From: Dryococelus australis
Taxonomy: Eukaryota > Arthropoda > Insecta > Phasmatodea > Phasmatidae
DNA: 64,000 nt
Direction of reading: 5' to 3'
NCBI GenBank assembly: GCA_029891345.1
Contig: CM057006.1
Span: 45,122,556 to 45,186,555, forward strand
A program made the translations under genes and the position numbers. Position 1 is the stretch's first letter, and the number at the start of each line of letters is the position of its first letter. Of this stretch, positions 24,174 to 34,656 are shown piece by piece. The notes beneath the pieces were generated by a model. It saw only the letters and a list, made by a program, of their open reading frames with translations, made no database searches and was not told the DNA's origin.

Positions 24174-24774
24174 GCCGGGAATAACTCGTACAAGGTTGTG
24201 CTGACCAAGAGGTTCTAATAATTTTTTCTATCGTTTGAAGTTTTTCCCAACGCATTGCCCCAGAGACCAACACGACTAACTAGATACTGTTCACAGCAGT
24301 TGAGATATTTTGGTAGTCTTCTAGTTAGGCAAATCGTAAAAAAAGCACACATTTAAATTAATGTTTAGGCGTACATATTTAGAATTGTACACTGGAATGT
24401 TAATTTATACCTACCTGCGTCGAAAAAAAATCAGCTGAAAAATAAATTTGGATAAGTAAGGGTTTCAATTTCAACAGAGTACAGGACACAATAAGAGTTT
24501 TTGGTGGTTGAACTCGAGTAGTAGCATCGCTGTTAAGTCAGAATTTTTAGAGCCTACTGTTAAATACTTTCTACTTAAGTTTTGTGTACGTCCCTTATCG
24601 TCATCGTGAACGTAACCACATGAACGTACCTCGAGTCTAAACTCTAGGTTTTGCCACGTCTATACTGATTGTATTTATATAAAATAATCTATATTTAATT
24701 TAATGCATGGACGCTAGGCTAACCAGGGTTTATGAGTGAATTTGATTCGGAAGGTTGCTCTAGGTGCTACACTG
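24171..24774. other. no feature recognised
   Basis: AT-rich sequence without motifs. Confidence 0.5.
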
Positions 24775-24870
24775 GCATTCTACCGAAGTCGTACTGGAAA
24801 GTAGCCGAATTGCATTCGAACCCGTGACCTTCCGGATGCCGAAACACACTCCCGGTGCCATTGGAAATGT
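24775..24870 (-). repeat. tRNA-derived SINE fragment
   Basis: On the minus strand, ggcatccggaaggtcacggg runs into a B box (ggttcgaatgc). The A-box region is degenerate. Confidence 0.5.
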
Positions 24871-25053
24871 TCGACTGAGCGTGGTTCGAGGATGAGTTGA
24901 AGCACCCAACTAGTGCGGAAATCGGGCAGTGATCGAGCCGTACTTCGCACCTTCTGCCATCTCTCTGTTGTCCCCCTGCTTGTTACCACGAGGTTTTCGC
25001 AAGCCTGCACGGATCGCTTGTCCTGTCGCCCGTGAGACCGCACAGAGGTTCCC

Positions 25054-25229
25054 AGTCAATAAATATATTTTATTTTAGTCTTGGACGTTAATTTCCCAGT
25101 GCGATGCAATACGCACAGTGTGTTTATTACTTACATGGCAATATTCATAAAGAGGTGGTTAGAGGATAAAGTATGGCTGAAAGGAAAAAGTAACTAGGGC
25201 CTCAAAAGTGCTCACTTTACTGTGCAGCC
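25054..25229 (-). mobile_element. MITE family B fragment, reversed
   Basis: It ends in the terminal repeat tcactttactgtgcagcc followed by tata, with the reversed family B core (ttattacttacatggcaata). The other end is missing: the copy begins at agtcaataaatatattttat, the same point as the copy at 23945. Confidence 0.75.
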
Positions 25230-25439
25230 TATAAGAACTTCTGAAGTGAAGTCAACCTTTGAAAAATATCACTGGCCGTACCTAGATATGTTTTAACGGG
25301 TACCCTAGACTGACCTGCTCCTGGCGGAGGGAAGACAGTGATAGGTAAATATTTGTGAACACTGAAAATATATTTTTTCCTTTAATATTTTAAAAGTTCT
25401 GCTTGACGGAGACAAGAGTAGTGGCCAGGCCCATGTCGT

Positions 25440-25600
25440 TAATTTTACTCAGGATATTCCTCCGCCTCATGCAGACAAATCTTAACTGAGTCTAGGAAAT
25501 TACACCAGAAGGCCAACGCACCGAATTCGTGCGCACTGTGTGTAATATTTTTCATAGGAACTGTATCTTACTAGGTATTGCCAACCCATTTATTTTTCCC
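25440..25600 (-). mobile_element. MITE family C fragment, reversed
   Basis: ggatattcctccgcctcatg and the following sequence are the reverse complement of the gcatgaggcggaggaatat block in other family C copies. Confidence 0.5.
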
Positions 25601-26071
25601 CTACTTTTATTCATATGAACTAGGAACTAAATATTACAATTTACACGTTAAATTTCAATGTAATTAAAAATAAGGTAAGTTAATATTAACAGAAAAATAA
25701 TTTTTTTATAGAGGACATACTTAATAACTACACTTTATATAGCAGGTGATTTTTCAAATTTTATATTAAGAGAGTGTTGAAGGAACCGCGATCAGACTGT
25801 ATATTTTAAGTGGGGATTTGAGAAGTGCTCAGTTTACCGTGAACAGCTCTGTAGAACGTTGGGACGTACCCGAGCTGGAGCCACGGTCGGCTGGCCAGCG
25901 ATGGAGTTGACCTGTAGCTGGGGCAGTCGCCGACCAAGCTTGGGCTTCCTGTTGACTGCAGCGGTGGTTACAGGCCAGCGAGCGCCGCGCTCGTTTCGTG
26001 CCGACCATCCGTGCTTGCTTCGGAGGAGAGGAAAGGAGGCGAATCCTTGCCCAACAAATCCGCAGTCAAGT
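25601..26071. other. no gene seen; isolated MITE end at about 25810-25850
   Basis: gtgctcagtttaccgtgaac near 25840 is a solitary family A/B terminal repeat. Downstream, 25855-26040 is CpG-rich without a recognisable product. Confidence 0.4.
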
Positions 26072-26805
26072 TTATTGTTTTTTATTTTTTATTCATTTGG
26101 TCTTTTCGAGTACAAGTTTGCACAGATACATCGGACAAGTTAGGACATGAACACATTATGTACAGAACAATATCAAAACACCAAAGTATTATATTATTGA
26201 ATTCTAAGACACACATAAAATAATACACATTGTCTTGAATTTTCAATATTTAATCTTCATTCTCCAATTTCTTCTGCGCATCTGTGCTGCGTCCCGGGCC
26301 ACTCCTATCTATAAAGTAATAAAAACCAGAATAGAGGTACACATTCCATTGGCTTTACACAATACCTCGCACTGAATATCCATGGGGGTTTCTAGTCTTG
26401 ATTAAAATAACGTAGTGGTCAGTATGTTTTGTGTTTATGATAAATATTCGTCTTCAGAATAAAACGTTTTGCTTATTAAGAACTGTTTTTTTTTTTTAAG
26501 AGTTTCATATTTGTAAAGCATAATTTCTGCAAGTAACTGGGTAGGTTGTTGAACAGCTGACTTGAAGAGTAAGAAGGCCCCTTTTGGGACATTCTTAAGT
26601 TCACAACAGGTAAATGAATTAGTTCTGTATTTCTTGTTATGTTTATGGAGAGTATCATTTTTCTGGAATAAACTGTGGTTTTTGGAAATAAACATAACTG
26701 AAGCATAAATATATTCACATGCTAGTGGTAGGATTATAGCATTTTTGAACAAAGGCTTACAGTAATCAGACGTTTTTTCCTCCAAATAATATCCTTAAAG
26801 CCCCC
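26072..26805 (-). pseudogene. non-LTR retrotransposon, ORF2 C-terminus and 3' UTR
   Basis: The minus-strand frame at 26435-26785 matches the C-terminal region after the reverse transcriptase of arthropod jockey/RTE-type elements. Recognisable blocks are YCKPLFKNAIILPL, YIYASVMFI, a Tyr/Arg/Asn block and the tail KTFYSEDEYLS. Downstream on that strand is an AT-rich 3' UTR ending in a T-rich tract on the + strand (about 26072-26095), the likely poly(A) tail. The reverse transcriptase and endonuclease domains are absent, so this is a 5'-truncated copy. The reading frame is open over about 115 codons, so the insertion may be relatively young. Confidence 0.75.
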
Positions 26806-26954
26806 TTTTTTTGCGTACGAAACGCGTTATTGTTGCAGTCTTGGAGCGTTTGAGGTCCCAGAGGCGTAGGAGCAGGGCGACATTGCCTCGAGCATCTACT
26901 AACGTAATCGCCACTAAGCGCAAGACCGTGTTCCCTCGTCGCACGGCGTCTAAA

Positions 26955-27381
26955 GGCTATTCGCGATAGTGAGCACTTCTGAAACCAACCTTAGAAAAAA
27001 GCGTCTGCCAATACCTGCAATACGGGCGCAATGAGTGACATGCGCTCAGTAAAGTTGGTAATGATGGATGGGAAGTAGTTCCGTATCTTTAACGCCGAAT
27101 AAAATGTTGGGTAACCATTTGCGATAACTTAAATTATTTCTTGTCCTTTCTGTTTTTTTTTAATGCATCGCAGTGTAAGAGTATATTTGTTATATATATA
27201 TATATATATATATTCCCCCCCCCCCCCAATAATTTCACAGTTTAACTTGACCGACGCACGAATAAAGCGACGAGGCCCATGGCAATTCTAATTTTACGTA
27301 AGGCGGAATAATACACAACGTGCATATATAAGTAGATCTTAACCAGGGCTTTCAAAAGTGCTCTTTTTACCGTGAATAGCC
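26955..27381 (-). mobile_element. MITE family A, full-length, reversed
   Basis: It begins ggctattcgcgatagtgag. The reversed core holds atgagtgacatgcgctcag and agtagatcttaaccagggct. It ends ttttaccgtgaatagcc. About 427 bp, with an internal (TA)n tract and a C run at 27191-27227. Confidence 0.85.
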
Positions 27382-27467
27382 AATACGTATGTGCCTTTCA
27401 TCGGTGACGCTGTTTAATTGCTGGGAAGTCTGCAGGAAGGGTCAATACAGTCCCTTTAGTCGTCTAG

Positions 27468-27924
27468 TATACAGGTTGAGGAATTTAAAACATGAGACAC
27501 AAATCGCCCACTTGTAAAGATAGAAGAAAATGGTTCGGACAAACGTTGTTTGAGGTGAAAGGGGCCATAATGTGACATTAAGAGTTTGGTGTTACGTCGA
27601 GGGGCGAAGGAGTTATGGGGGGTCAACGTCGGTATTGTAAATGGGATGATATACTTTCTTAAACACCTCTGAACAGCTCTTCGCAACATGAATCCAAACA
27701 TGTCACACGTACTAGAAACGTGAACATTAAACCATATCGTCCCATTTAACATACAGCAGTTGACCCCCATATTTCTGTCACCCCTCTGCATACAACACAC
27801 GTATTTACTAACGTGATATTATGGCTCCTTTTCCCCAAACCACGTTTGTCTGAAACATGTTCCTCTATCGTTAAAAGTGGCAGATTTATTAAGGTAGCCT
27901 GTTTTAAATGCCTCACCCGGTATA
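27468..27924. mobile_element. foldback MITE with about 170-bp inverted repeats
   Basis: The left arm begins tatacaggttgaggaattta and the right arm ends taaatgcctcacccggtata. Complementary blocks include ccataat with flanking sequence, ggggtcaac, and tcggacaaacg against the inverse of cgtttgtctga. The open frame inside results from the palindrome and is not a gene. TA-rich borders suggest a mariner-type mobiliser. Confidence 0.75.
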
Positions 27925-28499
27925 TCTGACACGTATGTTTCGAGATACAGTTTTGATCAGTTTTAGAGTACTCTGAAATGGTGTATCTAATGTGCCGGAC
28001 GTCTTTAAAGCACTCGGCAGCCCTCGTCTGAGAAGTGTGTTCTTAGAGAATCACATTGCACGCACGTTTAATAGTTTCTTGAAAAAAAAAACGTGATTTC
28101 TAACATACTGTAAAGCAGTTCCAGTATTTTGTATTTACGGAATTTTCGCCGTAATTTGCATCACATATTTCATATTACATATTGTTAAAATTTCTCTCTA
28201 GAGATTAAGTGGGCTATACCAAGTTCGTTATGGGATGAAGGTCTTAATAAAATAAAAGAATGAATTATAATTTACTTATTTTATTTACAGTAACTACAGC
28301 AAAATTCTTTGAACTCATTCTCACAATACATTGAAATCACTTACTGTTCACAGTTGACACCAATTAATAAATTTATAATTACGACAAATAAATCAATGAA
28401 ATTAAATAATTAAATATCGGTCCCAATATGCAGTATATCAACCCATTCAATTATTTTATAATTAATGCGTCCAATTTGACAGTTCGAATATTTACAGTA
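27925..28499. other. no feature recognised
   Basis: AT-rich sequence without motifs. Confidence 0.5.
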
Positions 28500-29050
28500 A
28501 AATTAGTATTACACTTCCATTCAGTCCCACCTCAATTCAGTCCATGTCCCGCCAGTCGCAATGTTCTAGTCCTCCAACCGCCTACACGCACAGTAGGCTT
28601 CACGCATCGGTTTCACACCCTCTCGTCCATTCACGCCTCACTCGCCGTCGTCCCGCAATTTCCAGTCGTCCACACTGGACTTCGCTCGCGCACACTCGCC
28701 AGACGTTCCCCATCAAAGACTGCCGGCCGCTGGGTTGCGGCAGCATATATAGTCTCTTAGGACGGCACCTAGAATCTTTCCTAACTCGCGTGATGCGTCG
28801 CGAAGGGCTGAGGCGCCAGACACTCTCACCAGAACATTCTTGCGTCGTCGTCGCCTAAGGTATCGGAAACTCTTGCGCTGGCGTCACAGACCTCCTCTCG
28901 CCTGCTCTTCTCGCTGCTGTCGGTATTCACAGGATTCCCAGAAGGGGATTCAGGAGGCCGCGAGCGCATCGTTCCAGGAAGAGGTGAGGGCGAAGTGGGT
29001 CTCAGATTACGGCGCCGTGCTACAGCTGAGTCGGCGCCAGCCGTAGCACG
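28500..29050. other. GC-rich stretch, possible retroviral-type LTR remnant
   Basis: CpG-rich sequence with a TATA-like element (gcatatatag near 28743) inside a GC-rich context. Read on the minus strand this resembles the promoter area of an LTR, but neither TG/CA ends nor a partner copy are visible. Overlapping open frames are compositional. Confidence 0.25.
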
Positions 29051-29463
29051 TAACAATATTTTATTGTGGGCGTCAAGGCATAGGACAAAGCTTTGCACAT
29101 CTTCTAAAACGTGTACAGCTAGATTATTGTTGCTGAGAATTTCTGTAACTACCCACAAAAAAGTAACTTATATGTTGTCTGCAGTCACTAGTCAAAAATT
29201 AATAAACACGATAGTGTTGCAATAGTTTGATAAAGCTCGAGAAAGTAATATTTGTCGTGCCGTGAGAAGAATTTCGTCAAACATTGTTAAATTGAAATTA
29301 TGGTAAAAATCAAAGATGACGGGGTCTGGTTACCCTTAATGTTAGAAGCAGTGAACTAAATTGGAGCAGTGAACGTGCTGAACTCAATTGTCGAGAAGTA
29401 CGACTTATATTGCTTGTCACATAAGGAAACGTGCATTTTGTAACACCAGACCGGATAGGTAAA
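29051..29463. other. no feature recognised
   Basis: AT-rich sequence without motifs. Confidence 0.5.
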
Positions 29464-29873
29464 GGCTATTCGTGATAGTGAGAATTTTTCAATTCTGCTG
29501 CAGAAAAATGTCAGTCCCTGCCTGCATATATTTTAACGGGCGCACTGAGTGACATGCGCCCAGTGAAGTTGGTAAACGACAGATGGAAAGTAGTTCCATG
29601 TCTTAACGTTGAATAAAAAGTGCTAAGGTTACCATTTGTGATAACTTAGATCATTTCTCCCACTTTTTTTTTTTTTTTTATGCATCGAAGTGTGAAAATG
29701 AGCAGATTTGTAAGATATTTACATTTATAATAAACAGTTTCACCTGACCGGCGCATGAATAATGTGATGAGGGCAATGGCAATGCTATTTTTACACAAGA
29801 CGGAAGAATACAGATGTACACAAGTAGATCCTAAGCAGGGCTTTCAAAAGTGCTCATTTTATCGTAAACAACC
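29464..29873 (-). mobile_element. MITE family A, full-length, reversed
   Basis: It starts ggctattcgtgatagtgag and includes gagtgacatgcgcccagtga and gtagatcctaagcagggct. It ends tgctcattttatcgtaaaca. About 410 bp, with an internal T run. Confidence 0.8.
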
Positions 29874-29934
29874 TACATACAGTGAGTTCAAGAGGCCTCT
29901 GGCATGCAGGCAACGGATAGTGACTTTCACGTCA

Positions 29935-30285
29935 GATAGTCTATTCGCAGTTTAACACTTTTTGAATCAAACCTTTCAAACGCCACTCCATGTAGGACAT
30001 TAATAGCTTTCTAAATACGTCAATTATCACAAGCATTTTATAAGTTTAACATAAATGTATCTTATTTTTTTGTTAAATCAAAAATTTAATATAAATAAAA
30101 CCAGACACAAAATAGGTGTGTTATTAATAATGCCTGGTAAGAAATAGTTTTTATGGAAAGCATTACTGAAGTGAGAGCGCACGAATTTTCCCTTTGGCGT
30201 AGTTTGGACGAGGCGGAATAGTAGCGGGGAAGTAGAACTTTAGCAGGGCTTCAGAATAGTTGGAACTAACCTTGAATGTACTATA
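29935..30285 (+). mobile_element. MITE family C, most complete copy
   Basis: It begins gatagtctattcgcagttt and ends gaactaaccttgaatgtact followed by ata, giving short imperfect inverted ends. The interior matches 3381-3741 in order. 351 bp. It lies 61 bp right of a family A element. Confidence 0.7.
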
Positions 30286-31206
30286 TTTACGGGGTGCATG
30301 CTACGGTATACGGTGGAACCTGCGGTGTAACCGGCAGAAGATAGTTTGGCGTTTAAGCAATGCCACTTGAATGACTACACGTGCAATAAATACTGGATAC
30401 ATATGCACGTGTGCATAAATCAGTATTTTTTTTTGGTAGTATTCATAGCCTTGTTCGGGGAAATATTTCTTTGCGTAGTTTGTCCCGAATACAGTGATTA
30501 TGTAATCACAACATAGGGCAATGCCGCATGTTTACCGGTTGTCCAGTATTCTTTAATTTAAAGGTTTATTTTTACTTTGTATTTAGGGTAAACGGCGAGG
30601 TCGACGTAGACTTGTGTGTAAAATAACAGGACATTAACTTAGTGAACTGGTCCCTACTGTTCAAATGTACAGCCCTTGCGAGTCGTTACTAGTCCCATCG
30701 ATGAAATGTGGTCCGATTTGTATAATTATACCCCATTCTTCCAACAAGTCATTTCGGAAACTACTTCCGAAATCCCCGAATATAATTTGAGGGTTACGCA
30801 AGCTGCAAGTGCAGTCGTGACATTCGGCTTTGAAACGTGACTTATTCCGAACATAGCTTCCTTCCGTTTGTCCCTCACGCCTTCGCAGTTTCATGTTGTA
30901 CGCGACTGGAGCCGTGCCCACGATTGCTACCGGCATGTTGCGGCCAAACAAAGCCGTTCACATCTGGCGGACATAAACGTGTATGTTATGGCCAATTGCC
31001 GTAGACTTCTGTGAAGCGATTTCTAAATATTGCTAACTAAGACTGAAATCTTACATTTAGGAACATAATATATTGATAGTACGTTAAACCCTTCCACAGT
31101 CCCTATTACTGTAGCGATGTCGTGAATGTTTGGTCATCTGGGTAAAAGTAATTGGACTAAATTGTGTCAACATGTATTAGTTTCACTATAATATGTAATT
31201 TACCTT
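30286..31206. other. no gene recognised
   Basis: A 96-codon minus-strand open frame at 30661-30951 has mixed composition with several Cys and Arg residues. I recognise no family; it may be chance. Confidence 0.35.
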
Positions 31207-31207
31207 A

Positions 31208-31601
31208 CAGGATGATTCTTACACATACTTCGGGAGGCGATTTTTAATGAAAAATTTAAAGCAAAACGTACGAGACACTATACCTAAACCGAAAATTAAG
31301 GGAGGCATGAGCCCTTCAAAAAAAAAAAAAAAACGAGATTTTAAGCCGTATTTGTGCAAAATAATCGGCTCTTACGTTGCATGTCCCGATAATATACAAT
31401 AATGTTCCGAGAGTTGTCCTGTATTATACATATTTTCCGATATTTTGCACAAATACGATTTAAAACCTTTTTTTTTAAAGGGGCCCATACCTCCCTTAAT
31501 ATTCGGTTTCGGTATAAAGTGTCACGTATGTTTGTTTTCCTTTTACTTTTTCATGAAGAATCGCCTCCCGGAGTTTGTCGGTCTAATTGCGAATCATCCT
31601 G
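31208..31601. mobile_element. foldback MITE with TA target duplication
   Basis: It starts caggatgattcttacac and ends gcgaatcatcctg, flanked by TA on both sides (31206-31207 and 31602-31603). Arms of roughly 185 bp are imperfect inverse copies (gggaggcgattttt against the inverse of gaatcgcctcccgg). 394 bp. The TA duplication indicates Tc1/mariner-type insertion. Confidence 0.8.
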
Positions 31602-31689
31602 TATAATATAAATAAAACATTTAAACTGTGACAGGATGCCTCCTGTGACTTGCTTGAATGTTGTGCGTCCAAGGTCTCTTAATTTTCCT

Positions 31690-32030
31690 CATGTCAAACT
31701 ACTTGCACCAGAAATTTGAAACTTTTGCCACTTCTCAACGCAAATCTTCCCGTAGAAGTACACGTGTCTCGCACGTCGAAGCCACGATTCCATGGCTACG
31801 TAGAAAGCTTCTTTAGTGGTGTGGTGTGCGCACTGGAAGTCGTTGATGCAAGAGCGGCTCGGCTGGAACATGACTGACTAGGGAGTGTCTTTCATCGTTA
31901 GCCAAGCAACGCTAAACTCCTGGTCATGTGAGGAAGGAGCATTGAAAACCACTTCAGAGTTATGACTCCTAGGATCGCTCGATGAGTAGGAGCGTTGCCT
32001 CTACGGAAAAGCACAGGTGCAGATTTTTTT
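31690..32030 (-). pseudogene. decayed Tc1/mariner-like transposase fragment
   Basis: On the minus strand a NAPTHRAIL block resembles the segment after the second catalytic Asp of mariner transposases. Further on, in another frame, KEAFYVAMESWLRRARHV and VEKWQKF resemble the C-terminal region, where a Trp-Lys/Arg-Cys segment is usual. Frames are broken and the N-terminal DNA-binding part is not seen. Assignment rests on short blocks. Confidence 0.45.
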
Positions 32031-32477
32031 TTGATGGAATCATTTTCGTTCTCCAAAGATGCATCAGTCACCGTAGTGTCTTCAGCCTCGGCTCATCACC
32101 GGATTGACATCTTTCTCTCAAACTTCAGCATCTAGACATTTTCAACGTGTATTACAGTGGAATCTCGATAATGTTTCCACTGAGAGGATGAAGGTTTGCG
32201 CAAAATATGTTTTGTAACATAACTTAATGTTTTTATATTTTATATTACGGATTAGTGAAGGTTTATGCTGTTATGAAGGAAGAACTGTAGTTTATCAAGA
32301 CAAGAGGTATTTAATAGAATTAAAGTACATAAATGCAATCTATTGGTGAGGGAGTTGACTAACCGGATTGATAACGTCGCCGGAAACTGAGTGTTGTACC
32401 ATGGCGTACCACTCGTCGCTTTCCGACAACTCTAGGGCTTCTTTCCGGCTGTCCACAGACAAGGTTTGCCAAGTATA
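32031..32477. other. no feature recognised
   Basis: AT-rich sequence without motifs. Confidence 0.5.
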
Positions 32478-32831
32478 GGCTACTACGGTCAAATGAGCAT
32501 TTTTGAAAACCCTGCGTAAGATCTCCTTGTATGTACGTTGTGTATTCTTTCGCCTTATGTAACCGTGAAATTATTAGAAAAGTAAATATTTTACAAATCT
32601 GCTCATTTTTACACTTCAACGCATTAAAAAAAGAGAGAAATAATTTAAATTATCAGAAATTGTTACCTAACACTTTTTATCTGACGCTAGGATACGGAAC
32701 TACTTCCCATTCATCGTTGCCAACTTTACTGGCGCATGTCACTCAGGGCGCCCGTTAACATATGTGCAGGTCAGGGCAGTGATATTTTTCTAAGGTTGAT
32801 TTCAAAAGTGCTCACTTTATCGTGAACAGCC
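32478..32831 (+). mobile_element. MITE family A with internal deletion
   Basis: It starts ggctactacggtcaaatgag, then the ccctgcgtaagatctccttg core. It ends ctcactttatcgtgaacagc. At 354 bp it is about 50 bp shorter than other copies, the missing part lying after the left core block. Confidence 0.8.
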
Positions 32832-32939
32832 TTTATTATGTAGTTTCTGGTTGCGCGTAACTGCTGCTAATACCGCGCGGCGCCGGGAGGGAAACTCCGC
32901 CAATATGTTTTTATAAACTGTCTTGCGTTTTGGATTCGA

Positions 32940-33610
32940 GCGTTGCCAACCCAGTTGATGAACTCGGTAGCCACTTTATTAGTAAAAAAATAATAATTGT
33001 AAATTAAAAAGTACGAAAACATTTACGGAGTCTGTTTTGTGAAAGTTAAGGTAAACTTTCATATTTAACATAAACAGGAGCAGTTACATATAAAAACGAC
33101 AGCGTGCATCACACATAATGTTGAAGTCGTGAGTGAAGAATGTTCCTGGACCACAGTTGTAGAAGTAAGTCATAAAAAATGCACTAGTCTTTACTTGCGC
33201 GTCAAGTATGGTTGGATAGGTTATTCCAAAGAACCTTATATAAAGTGCTTGCACAAACAGCGACTATACGAAGTGGGGATTGCCCAGGATTCTTCTGATG
33301 TTGCAATGCCAAAGACGAATAAAGCAGTGTGATAATACAAAGAGGAATAAACCTTAAAAAGGTGCATACTTGAGACAGCCTTCTCATACCAACTTAGCAT
33401 TGTATTTTACATTCTACTTTATTCGTAGAAACAGTCCAGTAATGCATAGGACTTTTCAGGCAGCTTCTTAAACAATTTTTTAAAACTTATTGTTGCAATT
33501 TGATAAAAGGAAGAAAAAAAAAACCTGTAGAAATTGAATTATTTCGGTATGCCGGTAGACAAAGATCAGTTTCGGTAGATCTACCGAAAAATCGGCAGGG
33601 TTGGCAACGC
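32940..33610. mobile_element. probable DNA transposon with CGTTGCCAACCC ends
   Basis: The left gcgttgccaacccagttgat and the inverse of the right atcggcagggttggcaacgc pair over the outer 12 bp and again partly inside. The interior is AT-rich with a 67-codon frame (33129-33332) that I do not recognise. Target duplications are not obvious. Confidence 0.45.
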
Positions 33611-33659
33611 CTCAGGGTTGTTAGCCTTTACTGAATCGTGATATATGATCAGATCCACC

Positions 33660-33840
33660 TTGCAGTGATTCGGCGGCAAGTTGATGAAGGGGGGGATGCA
33701 GGCGGAGATAGCTTGCCGTGATGCGGCGCCACTTTCGCAGCGTGTGGGCGCGCGTGCAAGATCGTTTCTTAGTTGTGGCCGACGCCCACTGGACTCGGCT
33801 GCGCGGGCGGGGATATGAATTATGGGTTTTTAGCAGGCAT
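33660..33840. other. CpG-rich patch
   Basis: A GC-rich stretch with multiple gcgc and gcgg motifs lies left of the hairpin element. It could be promoter-proximal or repeat-derived; no exon is recognised. Confidence 0.3.
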
Positions 33841-34087
33841 AAAATTTCAGACTTCATCTTAGCGGGAGAGAAAATATGGGACTGGGTAATTGACACGAGT
33901 GTGTGTGTCAGTCTCGGAAAATTAGATTTTTTCCTGACGAGGCGAGAGTTCAAAAAAAAAAAAGGGGGGGGGGCACGTGTTCTTTGTAACACTTGTCTTA
34001 TTGTAACACTATATCTATATAAAAAGAAAACGAACATTGTCTGAAGTCGGCGAACTGTAGTCTGGGGTTGCAAGTTCCTTAACCATG

Positions 34088-34303
34088 TATAGTCCATTCC
34101 CGATTGGAAGCGACTTATGAACCTTTGACAAAATGCCGTAGACATTAGCTGCATGCATAGCTAGTAAAAAAAGTTGCAGGTTCTGGTTAGGTACAGCACC
34201 CGCACCTGAACCTGCAACTTTTTTTACTAGCTATGCATGCAGCTAATGGCTGGGGCATTTTTTCAAAGGTTCATAACTCACTTCCAATCGGGAATGGACT
34301 ATA
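34088..34303. mobile_element. near-perfect 96-bp inverted repeat (hairpin MITE)
   Basis: Left arm 34088-34183 and right arm 34208-34303 are almost exactly complementary, separated by 24 nt. Ends are tatagtccattcccgattgg and its inverse. There are only a few mismatches and short indels. A transcript through it would fold into a long double-stranded hairpin. Confidence 0.85.
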
Positions 34304-34656
34304 GTTAAATGTTACTCTTCACTCGCTCGCGCAATAAAAATGAGCATATGGAGGACAGGCGTAGTGATATATCTGCCGGTGATAACGGATGAATGAAAGT
34401 CACGCGAGCGATAATCCAAGAAGTCCGTATTTTCTTTCAAATAGCAACCCGTCACTAATTTTTTTTGCGGTGCGCTCGTAACCTTGACCTGGTAATTTCG
34501 CGTTGATATGAAGAATTTACTAGTGGATTACTGCCCTAGTTTCTCTCAGCATTACTCGGAATGCGTCGAACTTTCCAGATCAAGACCCAGCGAGTGTAAA
34601 AGCGCGACTGGCCTTAGAGCTGGGGGTGGTGTTAAATGAATGCTATAAATATTATA

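Noticed and set aside
27456..27800. 114-residue minus-strand frame
   Set aside because: Lies within a palindromic MITE; symmetry and chance explain it.
33621..34154. 177-residue minus-strand frame
   Set aside because: It covers an A/G homopolymer and one arm of a hairpin MITE, with low-complexity translation. Not a gene.
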